A DNA stretch of 64,000 bases from Arion vulgaris. Taxonomy: Eukaryota > Mollusca > Gastropoda > Stylommatophora > Arionidae. The position numbers and the translations under genes were made by a program. Of the stretch, positions 1 to 14,327 are shown in pieces. How positions within the stretch are numbered: position 1 is the first letter of the stretch; each line of letters begins with the position of its first letter. A model generated the notes under the pieces. That model searched no databases. It was not told where the DNA came from and worked only from the letters and a program-made list of their open reading frames with translations. The stretch is taken from NCBI GenBank assembly GCA_020796225.1, contig CM036767.1, positions 14,536,927 to 14,600,926 of the forward strand, written 5' to 3'.

Positions 1-280
1 TTAGTTCACTAAGTAAATGTCAACTAGTAATATTTATTGTAAATTATAAATGATGAAACTCTATTGTTAACTGAATTTATTCCAAACAAACTACCACTAT
101 CTTAATACAAAAGATATTATACTGTACAATCAATATAAATTATTCTATCTATATAATATGATCAATAAATAGACAGTGTGCAAGTATTTTTAGTGGTTTC
201 CGGAAAAAAACAAATTACCAAACCATGAACCTTTTTTCTTACGGCACATATTTCCTAGCCCAATAATACGAGCACTTTTA

Positions 281-424
281 AGAACATAGCCAGCTAGCTC
301 CTTAATAAAGAAGCTTTACTGAGGAGTGTTTTTCACAAACGCTCGTCTGTGTTCAACAGTCAGATTTGATTGAATCTGACTCGATTATCCTGTGTTCAAC
401 AGATGAGCTAGCTGGCTGTGTTCT
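281..424. repeat. inverted repeat of S7 SINE heads
   Basis: Arms 281-300 and 405-424 are 20 bases with one mismatch in reverse complement (AGAACATAGCCAGCTAGCTC). They look like two S7 head regions facing each other. The same structure recurs at about 26579-26720 in the duplicate. Confidence 0.7.
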
Positions 425-570
425 CTAACGCTCTATATCGACCACTTGTTAACTATTCTTTGTGATTAGTATGTGATCTGAGCCTAAGAGCAATTGTACG
501 TCAGCAGTTATGCGCCTACAAGTAGTCCAGCACATCCGATTTCTGCAACGCTTTTTATTTACTAGGATCA

Positions 571-817
571 TCCGAGTGGTTACCGGGCCCAAATTTGGGG
601 TGTAAAGAATAGAACTACTGTTACCTGCCGCGCATGTCGTAAGAGGCGGCTAAGGAGGTTTGGCTGAAATCGGATGCACATGTCCTAAATGTGTAGAAGT
701 CTGTGTTTAGGGGTCTACCAAACCAATGTGTTCTTGGCAAACCAAAACCGTTCTTGGCAAAGATCAAACATATCACAAAGAGTGAATGAAATTGGTCGAA
801 AGAACGAACGAAAGAAG
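571..817 (+). mobile_element. S1 SINE
   Basis: Full-length S1 from GAGTGGTTACCGGG to AAAGAAG. It is inserted in an S2 copy, with TTTACTAGG repeated on both sides. Confidence 0.8.
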
Positions 818-841
818 ATTTACTAGGTAGCATCCTAGGCC

Positions 842-1380
842 AAGAATACAGAAGGCAAGAGGAGCTTTCATTGCACTGGGAAACATTTGGAAGTCCAAAG
901 AAATCAAATCTAGAACAAAAATTCGGATATTTAACTCTAATGTAAAAGCAGTTCTACTGTATGGGTCAGAAACATGGAGAACAACTAAAACAATAGCACA
1001 TAAATTGCAAACATTCATCAACTGGTGTCTACGCAGAATAGAGGGAATAAGATGGTATGATAGGTCACAAATGAGGAACTTATGGAGAGAACAAGACAGA
1101 TTCCAGTGAACGAACAGGTTAAAGAAAGACGCTGGCGCTGGATAGGACACACTTTGCGAAAACCGGAGGGGAATATAACAAGAAGGGTCCTTGCCTGAAC
1201 CGCAGGGGCAGCGAAAGAAGGAGGCCGAGAAATACATGGAGACAAGATTTGGAGGCGGAGATCAACAATATAAAGAAGAGCTGGAGGGAGCTGCAGGAGA
1301 TGAGCTAGAGATAGGAAGACTTGGCATGAGTTGGTTGAGGGCCATGCCCCAACCCGTAAAAGGCAAAGAGAGAGAGAGTC
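842..1380 (+). mobile_element. 5'-truncated LINE insertion (RT 3' end)
   Basis: 539 bases with CCTAGGCC on both sides (834-841 and 1381-1388) and a GA-rich 3' end. Translated pieces include a [17 protein letters not shown] motif and [13 protein letters not shown], shared with 29870-30425 and 31870-32680. It is absent from the right copy of the duplication, where CCTAGGCC is single. Confidence 0.85.
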
Positions 1381-1755
1381 CCTAGGCCCCTGACTCAGTC
1401 ACCTCTTACGACATGCCTCATAGGTCGCAGTCTTACTATTCTTTGCTCACCTTGAGAGCCCTGACAACACATGGGTGGGTGTGTTCTTAAAAGTGCTCGT
1501 ATTGTTGGCCTAGACAATGGGTGTCGAAGAACAAGGATTTGTGATTCAAATCCTGTGTTTGGTAATTTTTTCCGAAGCTCTTATACACTATCTATTGATG
1601 CCATTCATTGGTTACGTTGCTTCCCCGTGGTCCTTAAAACTGCTTATTACCATCTATATATTACCAATAAATCCCACCACTTTTCTGTTTTTTATTTTAA
1701 TATTTATACTAAAACTGTTACGATTACATCAACAAGGACTAACAGTAGATATTAC

Positions 1756-1899
1756 CTGTAAAAAACTGGGCAATTTCTTCTTTAGAGCAGCCAAAAGGCA
1801 AACCTCTGAGTTTGACAACAGCATCAGCTCTACTTTCAGACCTGGATGCTCCAGCTCTTTTGACCATCCAATCCATTTCTGATCTGTTAACTCTGAACA
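1756..1899 (-). pseudogene. HNRNPH: orphan duplicate of hnRNP exon 3
   Basis: The 144 bases match copy A exon 3 with its AG and GT sites. No exon 1 or 2 of a third hnRNP gene lies between here and the end of copy A at 14.2 kb; PCNA occupies that interval instead. So this is an isolated exon carried by a segmental duplication, not evidence of a third gene. It could in principle be spliced into transcripts crossing this region on the minus strand. Confidence 0.85.
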
Positions 1900-2079
1900 C
1901 TGTTGAATAGTACAGATTTGATGATTAATATCACATTTGATGATTACCATTACCCTATTTCCTGCACTATAATCCATGATTTATTTTAATGACTAATGAC
2001 ACAAGTCTTGATTAATTATTACAATTTTGACAGATTAAAGTCCATATTGATTGATTGGACCATCATCAGTGCGCTTCGG

Positions 2080-2323
2080 TCTTCTTCAAACACTTCATAT
2101 CAACTACTTGTTAACCACTTTTTGTGATTTGTATGTGATCCAAGCCTAAGAGCAATTGTACGTTGTAGGCTACAAGTGGGCCAGCAAATCCGATTTCTGT
2201 GACGCTTTTATTTACTAGGTAGCTTCACTAGGCCCTTATCTTAGTCACCTCTTACGACATGCCTTGTAGGTCGCAGTGTTACTATTCCTTTCCCCCTTGC
2301 AGACTCCGGCACACACAGGCAGG
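2080..2323 (-). mobile_element. S2 SINE inside an S6 element
   Basis: S2 tail and core (TATCAACTACTTGTTAACCA, CTCTTACGACATGCC) inserted after GCGCTTCGG of an S6 element, which resumes at about 2324 with CGCTCAGTGAATAACC. Confidence 0.75.
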
Positions 2324-2644
2324 TACGCTCAGTGAATAACCATGCATGCTTCAGCCTCTTTCATACACTGGAAGAACTCAGCAGCAGTGCTGAACTCTGT
2401 ATCTCAGACAAAGGTCCTCGGTGTAATTTGGAAGACGGCAAGTTTTTTTAAAAATCTGTTATTTTAATCTATTAAAGAATGTGACACAAATGTGAGGAAC
2501 TTTTCAGTTTGTTCACAGGATCCATGTTCTCTTAGACAAATTTACAAATTAACACTTTATAGAATACTAGCTGATTAACCCGGCTTCGCATGGATTAAAG
2601 TTGTCAGTAATCGTTGATGAGGAATTGGTGAACCGCTCCAAGAG

Positions 2645-2840
2645 ATGTCTTCTTCTTCAGCGATTTCTGGTCATGCGCTTAATTTACTGTGGACCACAAA
2701 ATGGGCAATCAGCTTCAGGTCTGTCAGGATTCCCCAAAGCTTAGTTTTCAGGTCGACTGGGTGTGGTCACATGTTGCTTCTCAGCTCACCCAGGAGAGGA
2801 CAGTCTTGCAGGATATGCTCTGGTGTCTGCTCCGCCTGCT
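2645..2840 (-). mobile_element. LINE C-terminal fragment
   Basis: Minus-strand translation gives a [12 protein letters not shown] and KLWG-like C-terminal LINE segment. The same fragment is at 28357-28555 and there continues past the S1 insertion to 29035. Confidence 0.6.
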
Positions 2841-3075
2841 TCTTCTTCTTCGCTCTTTATGACCAACTTTAATCACTCATGATATGTTTGATCTTTGCCA
2901 AGAACGTGCATACGTTGCACATTGGTTTAGTAGGCCCTAAACGCATAGACTTCTACACATTTAGGACACATGCATCCGATTTCAGCCAAACCTCCTTAGT
3001 CGCCTACGACAGTGTGGCAGGTAACAGTGGTTCCATTCTTTACACCCCAAATTTGGGCCCCGGTAACCACTGGCG
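2841..3075 (-). mobile_element. S1 SINE ending at the duplication breakpoint
   Basis: S1 with a GAA tail next to CTCCGCCTGCT. Its 5' end is joined directly to an S2 remnant (3076-3123) and the expected right target-site duplicate is missing, unlike the partner at 28556-28794. Confidence 0.8.
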
Positions 3076-3227
3076 CAGTGTTACTATTCTTTGCTCTCCT
3101 TGTAAGCCCCAACAACACACGGGCAATATAGCTAACAAATGCACAAATAATATTCTGCACTGACATAAAAATGAATAATATATTAATGGAAACAGAAGAA
3201 ACAGATTTTAAAACTGAAACTACATAC

Positions 3228-8077
<4,850 letters not shown>

Positions 8078-8344
8078 AGTTAATGGTTATAAACGAACAC
8101 TGAAAGCACTTCGGAAATGATATAGAAATGCCTAAACCTGTGTTAGACTTCAAGATCTGAGCTACAAACTGCGCCTAAAAAGTCGCGCCAACAAGAGAGA
8201 ATGATGGAATCACTTTTTGCGGGAATGCAGAAAATAACAAAGTTCATTGGCTGGTTATAACGGAAACGTTCCTATTTGCGCATGAGCAAACAGCGCGCGT
8301 AACTCAATCATTCAATATTATACCATCCTGTAGCTTCTTCTCAT
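8078..8344 (-). promoter_or_regulatory. PCNA upstream region with E2F-like sites
   Basis: Unique sequence between the PCNA ATG and an S2 SINE. On the minus strand it has TTGGCGCG (8184-8191), a near-perfect E2F site, and a second related TTTTTGCGGGAA on the plus strand (8214-8225). CpG-containing GCGCGCG follows near 8294. PCNA is a well-known E2F target in animals. The transcription start is not identifiable. Confidence 0.55.
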
Positions 8345-9040
8345 CTTCTAACGCTCCGTATCGACTACTTGTTAAACCAGTCTTTGTGGTTTGTGTGTGA
8401 TCCGAGTCTAAGAGCGGTTGTGCCAGTTATGCGCCTACAAGTAGGCTTCATCATCATCAGGTGCCGGCTGGCGTAGGCGATCATGAATCTCCACAAATCT
8501 CTGTCGTTGGTGTTTGCTATCAACTCAGATGTTGACGCTCTACCATGCATGAAGTCAGGCTATCCAACATTTTCTTCGTCTTCCCTGTCTCGTCTACCCT
8601 CGATTTTACCGGTTGTCACGATTTGTTCTAAACCTCCTCTCCTCATCACATGCCCGAAAAATGATGACTGCCTCTTTCTTATATTGATGATAAGCTTTCT
8701 CTGTGTCTTGATCTCATTCAGCACCTCAACATTAGTCATTTTAGCAGTCCATGGATTCTCATCATTCTTCTATAAAACCACATTTCTGTGGCCCTCAGAG
8801 ATTTTTCGATCTGTGTGTTCATTGTCCATGACTCGCATCTGTATGTCAGTATTGGTTCTATGTAGCACTGAATAACTCGCATTCTGATCGAGATTGACAA
8901 GTAGGCTTGCATTTCCGATTTATGCGATGTTTTTATTTACTAGGTAGCTTTCCTCGGCCCCTAGCTCGTCTCCTCTTACGACATGCCATGTGGTGAACGT
9001 GTTACTATTCGGTGCCCCTTGCGAGCCTCTGCAACTCATT
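8345..9040 (-). mobile_element. S2 SINE split by a LINE fragment
   Basis: S2 pieces 8345-8448 and 8909-9040 flank the LINE. ACAAGTAGGCTT occurs on both sides (ending 8448 and at 8897-8908), a 12-base target-site duplication. Confidence 0.78.
8449..8896 (-). mobile_element. 5'-truncated LINE in S2
   Basis: Minus-strand translation shows NPWTAKMTNVEVLNE, RQSSFFGHVMRRGG and TTGKIEGRR, the 3' end of the 5184-6835 lineage. Confidence 0.78.
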
Positions 9041-9192
9041 GGCGTGTGACAGGCTGCGTTATCTTTCGAATAACCTTTGATCGTAGCCACACGGGCGTGT
9101 GACAGGCTGCGTTATCTTTCGAATAATCTTTGATCGTAGCCACACGGGCGTGTGACAGGCTGCGTTATCTTTCGAATAACCTTTGATTGTAG
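9041..9192. repeat. 53-bp tandem repeat, three copies
   Basis: Units start at 9041, 9094 and 9147 with GGCGTGTGACAGGCTGCGTT and differ by only a few bases. They start at the end of an S2 SINE. Confidence 0.93.
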
Positions 9193-9219
9193 TCTATCTT
9201 TCCCTCTTACAGCTCTCAA

Positions 9220-10121
9220 GGTTATTATAGCACACACACTGAACATAGACTATTTGTCATTCTGTTTCATCAACTGGTTATGTCGGTGGTAGATTATGGA
9301 CTTGGCATCATCATGATATTAAAATCACAATGTGAACGACTAGAACTTATTCAGAATGAAGGCATACGTATAGTTAAGGGCATTTGAATCAAACGTGGCA
9401 TATTTAGAATGGCCCAGGCTGAGAGAGTAATTAGCTAGATGACACCAGTTGCGACCATACCAAAAGGAGAAGAATGGATCCTAATAGATGTTAGTATGAT
9501 GAACTAGCGTAACTTGACCATTACTCTTGGAAGAGATTGTAAGTGCAACATGAAGGCGGAACTCGTAATTAAACAGCTGATAGAAGATAATGCAAGTGAT
9601 TATGTTGTTTATAATGATGTCCAACCTGCTGCCTTGTGGGTTTTGGCTGGGGACAGCAAAAGGCTAACGGAGAGCGAACCAGTAAACGCTGGTTGAAATC
9701 GAACACACCCCGAAGGATAAGCACCTGAGCTCCAATAGGTACTGAAAGTTGTTTACGTACATCCGTTCTTGATGTTTGGCTGCTTATATATCACAATAGA
9801 ATGATAAATGCGACCTGAGAACGATCGTGAGAGAGATATACTGATGTACATCGTAATCAGGATGATGTCTATTGGCTAGCAGCATGGTAGTTGCATAGTG
9901 AAGCATACAGGACAAGTACTTCCAGTATGAGAATGGAGGTTGAGACTGTTACTGCTGCAGTCCTTTGGGATCTCTGAGACTTCGTTTATTTGGGCCGTTG
10001 TTGTTTCTGACTCTCAGTCGATGCTTCAAAAGATCCGGAATGGCAGGTTGCGGTTTGAGTGGATGTCATCTATAGAGATTTCCGAGGACCGCAGGCGCAT
10101 AAGGGAACAATGCCGCGTCAG
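9220..10121 (+). mobile_element. decayed RNase H-bearing LINE
   Basis: Pieces in shifting frames include ERLELIQNEGIRIVKG (the region after RT) and VVSDSQSMLQKIRNG (RNase H core). It is related to 41780-42875 and antisense 35780-36205. Confidence 0.65.
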
Positions 10122-10383
10122 TCTTCTTTTTCTTTGAATGCTCCATATCGACTACTTGTTAACCACTGTATCAATTGTATGTTATCTGAGCCTAAGAGCG
10201 ATAGTACGTTGTGCCAGTTATGCGCCTACAAGTAGACCAGCACATCTTATTTCTGCAATGCTTTTTATTTACTAGGGTAGCTTCCATAGGTCCTACATCA
10301 TTCGCCTCTTACAACATGCCTTTGTAGATCGCAGTGGTACTATTCTTTGCTTCCAATGTGGGCCCCGGCACCACACGGGCGGC
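10122..10383 (-). mobile_element. S2 SINE
   Basis: Full length, from the TTTGAATGCTCCATATCGAC tail to CACCACACGGGCG at its 5' end. Confidence 0.8.
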
Positions 10384-10410
10384 CAGGGTCAGTGATTTGG
10401 CACTGATCAA

Positions 10411-10479
10411 GATCCTACCCCCATCTCCACATGGTGGTCTCTGGAAACAGAGGACCATGTCTGGCAAGTGGGTAGGATC
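10411..10479. repeat. imperfect hairpin with GAAA loop
   Basis: GATCCTACCC at the left pairs with GGGTAGGATC at the right, ACATGGT with ACCATGT, and CTCTG with CAGAG around a GAAA tetraloop. About 69 bases in all. Confidence 0.55.
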
Positions 10480-11590
10480 AAGAGGGAGTTACAGGTGTAT
10501 GTAGTAGTGCAAGCAGTCACGTTATACTGGTTCAAAATCCTTAATGGCTGCACGAATTTGCTGGCCGTTCTCTAATTGAAAAAATATATAAATACAAAGT
10601 ACGTCGTGCCAGTAGGGGCGAGAATCCACGAGAACAATATAACGAGTCAACGGTCGCACAACAAATGCCAGCTTTTCGACAAGTATCTATGAGAACACTG
10701 TAACGCATTGTAACGACATAGGAAGATTGCAGTAAACTCAGTATCGAAGGCCATGCGCAGATATATCTATTGGGTAAGGTTGATCGAGCGCAAAAATTAA
10801 GTTGTGCCCTAGTGCCAAACGAAACTACTCTCCCTGCAACAATCGGACAAAGTACTGTTGCACGAGTGCAAAATGTAAAGTTGTGTTTTAGTGCCAGGTA
10901 AAAACTAACGTCCCCGGAAGAACTGGAGTGGGTGATATTAGCGAGCGCAAAATCTAAGTTGCACTGTTTAGCTCTGAATGAAACGATCCTCTGGATTATT
11001 TGTGTGCAGTCCCAGTCCAGTGTTTTCCGGGGCCAATGAAAATGCAGACATTGCAAGTGCCGACACACGCCTCGAAACTGCTGAGAATATTCCTATTCCG
11101 GAATAAACTCACAGTGGCTAGAAAAGTAAGGTCGATAATGTAAAAGTTTGTCTTGTCGGACAAACCCACACATTGCTTTTCGAACTCGATCGTTCTACTC
11201 GAGCAGAATGACGTCCAGAATTGAGAACGCTCCATGGCTTTGATCAAAAAAGCAAAAATTGATCGTTTTGAGCGAACGCAATTCGCCTGTCTGTAAAGAT
11301 GATCGCCCAGTACCTTCTCTGGCGAAAAGCACACAACGGTCACATAGAGTGGTTAACAGGTGGTTATTCTAGAACAATCGCGGAAGTAGCCCCTGTACTA
11401 TAATCATGTGTAGATTGCCCTGAATGTTTAATGAGTTATGTTTATAAGGCAACTGCTGTGCTAGAAATGAGGGAGTACTGCAATGGTCAGCAATAGACTC
11501 TACCTGTATAGAGTCTCCACGACACTAAGCATATCACTACACGCCTAGAGATGTTGGAGGTTTCTGGGTCTTAAAGAAAGTGTGATGCGA
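10480..11590. other. unrecognised stretch with degenerate tandem repeat
   Basis: Slightly higher GC than its neighbours. Related units start at 10786, 10864 and 10943 (spacing 78-79) with GAGYGCAAAAT and AAGTTG. Minus-strand ORFs of 175 and 115 codons run through it but show no domain and follow the repeats, so I do not call a gene. Confidence 0.5.
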
Positions 11591-11759
11591 GGACCAAAAT
11601 AGGTAACACTGCGACCTGCAAGGCATGTAGTAAGAGGTGACTGAGTTAGGGGCTACCTCAGTAAAAAAAGCATTCAGAAGCTGGCCTACTTGTAGGCGCA
11701 TAACGTCTAATCGCTCTATAGATTGGATCACACACAAAGAGTGGTTAACAAGTTGTTTC
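11591..11759 (+). mobile_element. S2 SINE, 5'-truncated
   Basis: Core GCATGTAGTAAGAGGTGACT and tail GAGTGGTTAACAAGT are present. It runs straight into an antisense S4. Confidence 0.7.
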
Positions 11760-11760
11760 T

Positions 11761-11953
11761 CCCCCGATCCAGCAGCACTTGAGCTTTCAACTCTTCGGCG
11801 CCAGTAACACCGTAACCCGCCAGTGTCACGAACACCGTAAATCTGGAGAACCTGTGGCTTTTCTGCCAGCCCGCGGAATTAAATCGCACTCCACAGGGGC
11901 TTGTCACCCGTAATCCAAGGCCATACGAACACGCTGGGCAGGCGGGCATCACA
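11761..11953 (-). mobile_element. S4 tRNA-derived SINE
   Basis: On the minus strand the head is CCCAGCGTGTTCGTATGG with a decayed B box, followed by the family's GGCAGAAAAGCCACAGGTTC body. Confidence 0.7.
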
Positions 11954-12167
11954 AGTTGATATGAAGCATTCGAAAAAGATAAGTACGATTTTTTATATTT
12001 CTATAATCTTAGTTACTGTCTGTACAAATGTGTGTCCTGTACATATTATTCCTATACTTTGCTGAAATTGGATGAGCATGTCCTACATACACAGGGGTGC
12101 AACATACTCACATTCTCAGCACAAACAACATACTTTGCTAAAAGAAGGCTAATATGACAGAAACCGC

Positions 12168-12503
12168 CAGAGTGGTTACCGGGGTCCAAATTTGGGGTGT
12201 AAAGAATAGAACCATTACCTTCCCTGCATGTCGTAAGAGGCGACTAAGGAGGTTTGGATGCCCGAGTGGTTACCGGACCCAAATTTTGGGTGTAAAGAAT
12301 AGAACCACTGTTACCTGCCACGCATGTCGTAAGAGGTGACTAAGGTTTGGCTGAAATCGGATGCATGTGTCCTATATGTGTAGAAGTCTATGCGTTTGGG
12401 GCCTACCAAACCAATGTGCAACGTATACACGTTCTTGGCAAAGATCAAACATATCACAAAGAGTGATTAAAATTGGTCGTAAAGAACGAATGCAAAGAAG
12501 AAG
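12168..12503 (+). mobile_element. two S1 SINEs in tandem
   Basis: A truncated S1 (12168-12258) is followed head-to-tail by a full one (12261-12503) ending GCAAAGAAGAAG. The first stops at GGAGGTTTGG, so the second probably landed inside it or they recombined. Confidence 0.75.
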
Positions 12504-12790
12504 AAAGAAACAATTTTTTTAAAATGAGACAAACACAATCTGATTTGTACAACACAAGTTCAAATAAAAACATCAAATATACAAATTATTGGACCATGAG
12601 TTTTATTCATATTTATGAATATACAAAAAATGAGAAACACAAAACAGCTGTATCTCAAGGTTTAAATAAGTGTTGTGCCATGTAGCTTAAGTGTAAGATA
12701 CAAATTATGAATTGCAAACCACATGATAACTATATCTCGCATACATTCAGAGAACCGGACTCATTGTTTAGACATTGAACGAGAAGAACC

Positions 12791-12904
12791 GCCCGAGTGG
12801 TTACCGGGCCGAATTTGGGGTGTAAAGAATAGAACCACTGTTACCTGCCACGCATGTCATAAGAGGCGACTAAGGCGGTTTGGCTGAAATCAGATGCATG
12901 TGTC
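12791..12904 (+). mobile_element. S1 SINE, 5' half
   Basis: It runs to GATGCATGTGTCC and is then joined to a LINE tail. Confidence 0.7.
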
Positions 12905-13330
12905 CGCTAGGGAATGCTAACCCGAAACAAATGCTTGCAAAAAACGGATGCACCAGGCCGTAAGGGATAACATGGTGCAATGACCCTCACAATGAGGAAT
13001 GGGATAACGGATTCTACGGTTGCCAATCTGCCTAGGCGATTTAGCCACGCAGTAAGAATGTCAGACCTACCAACACGAGGGTGGCCAAAACTTCCTGCGG
13101 GAAGAGGTCGGCACAAACAGGGAAGCAGAAATCATGGGAATTATATCCTACAGAACTGCCCCAGTATGCAGACTTGAGAAAAAAGAGGTGGCCCACTTAC
13201 ACTAGCGCCCAAGACAAACTGTATGGCGTAGCTGATAACCTTAGGCAGACGGTTGCCTTTATTAGACAATCCGAAATCCCAATCTAGTGAGAATGCAGAA
13301 AAAGGAGAAGACTCACTATATCTCGCCTCT
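12905..13330 (+). mobile_element. LINE C-terminal fragment
   Basis: It encodes [18 protein letters not shown], then [20 protein letters not shown] in overlapping frames. An antisense relative lies at 21080-21408. Confidence 0.6.
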
Positions 13331-13493
13331 TTCTTAATTCACTTTGTGTCTATGGGTAGGAATCCTATCCTTCATTCCTTCTGTTTGTCTATACATTCAA
13401 TGTTGTCTCTTGCATAAACTTATCTATGGGTATGAGATGAATGCAGTACAGTCAATCCCTGTGACATAACATTTATCTCATATCAGTTATCAC

Positions 13494-13732
13494 CAGTGTG
13501 TTGCCGAGGCCCGCAATGGAAGCAAAGAATAGCACTACTGCAAACTACAATGCATGTCGTAAGAGGCGATTGATGGCGAACCTGGGGCAGGCTACCTAGT
13601 AAATAAAAATCATCTCAGAAATCGGATGTGCTGGTCTACTTGTAGGCACACAACTAGCACAACGTACAATCGCTCCTAGGCTCAGATCACATAGAGAGCT
13701 TAACCAGTGGTTGATATGGAGCATTCAAAGAA
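13494..13732 (+). mobile_element. S2 SINE
   Basis: Full length, flanked by GTTATCA on both sides. Confidence 0.8.
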
Positions 13733-14235
13733 GTTATCAGTTATGGATTTAGGCCATCACGCAACAATCAGTCAGAAGTGCGCTGACTACGCCCGAATTT
13801 ATGAGAGAATGAACGCAAGAAGTAATGATTTTTTACAAGCAGATCCGACAAAGCAATTTTAAAATAAAATAATATCAACATACACACATTCCAACAAATT
13901 GAATTATAAGTATCTGTATCAGACAGTGTTGTATAAAGTTCAATGACTGGTTCGAATAAACAAAATAAAACAGAACAGTCAACACACTTGCAACCGGCTC
14001 CACTCAAATTTTTGTTGTAAAAATAAATAATTGTTACGTGCAAGCAGTAATCCAGTTATTGCTGGAGAAGGAACATGAAATGATGACATTCACAAGAGTT
14101 AAACTATGAACTTACATTTCATGTTCTGTAACAATCAAATTCAACAATAGTAAGAAATGAGCATGTACAGAATACATAAGAAACAAACATTTTTTCATGA
14201 ATAAAACCAGACAAATTTCACAATCTGATAAAAGT

Positions 14236-14327
14236 TTAGAATGCAGTGTAGCTGTTGCCCATTAATCGACCTCCTCCACCTACTCCATCACCATAACCAC
14301 CATCCATGTCATAATTGTTTAGTCCTC
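14236..14327 (-). CDS. HNRNPH: hnRNP copy A exon 9 (terminal)
   Basis: 92 bases including the TAA stop. It encodes [19 protein letters not shown] and ends MGNSYTAF. Acceptor TTTACAG. Confidence 0.91.

Larger units (their letters stand above)
424..1466 (-). mobile_element. S2 SINE, interrupted by S1 and a LINE
   Basis: S2 pieces 424-570, 818-841 and 1381-1466 join into one element once the inserted S1 and LINE are removed. S2 itself splits an S7 SINE (GGCTGTGTTCT before, GGTGTGTTCT after), so four elements are nested. Confidence 0.75.
1..3075. repeat. segmental duplication, left copy (partner 26303-28794)
   Basis: From base 1 the sequence matches 26303 onward, with scattered substitutions and small indels, up to the end of an S1 SINE at 3075. 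The match begins at the window edge, so the duplication may extend left. It carries hnRNP exon 3, nested SINEs and the tail of a LINE. The left copy alone has a 539-base LINE insertion. Confidence 0.92.

Noticed and set aside
773..1237. 154-codon minus-strand ORF
   Set aside because: Antisense of the inserted LINE fragment. The plus-strand reading has the RT 3'-end motifs.
1756..1899. A third hnRNP gene
   Set aside because: Only exon 3 is present. Flanking homology to 26303-28794 shows a partial duplication, and PCNA occupies the place where exons 1 and 2 would be.
9041..9192. CRISPR-like array
   Set aside because: The units are contiguous with no unique spacers, and the genome is eukaryotic.
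10541..11343. Two overlapping minus-strand ORFs of 175 and 115 codons
   Set aside because: They follow a degenerate 78-bp tandem repeat, lack any recognised motif and show no splice or start context.
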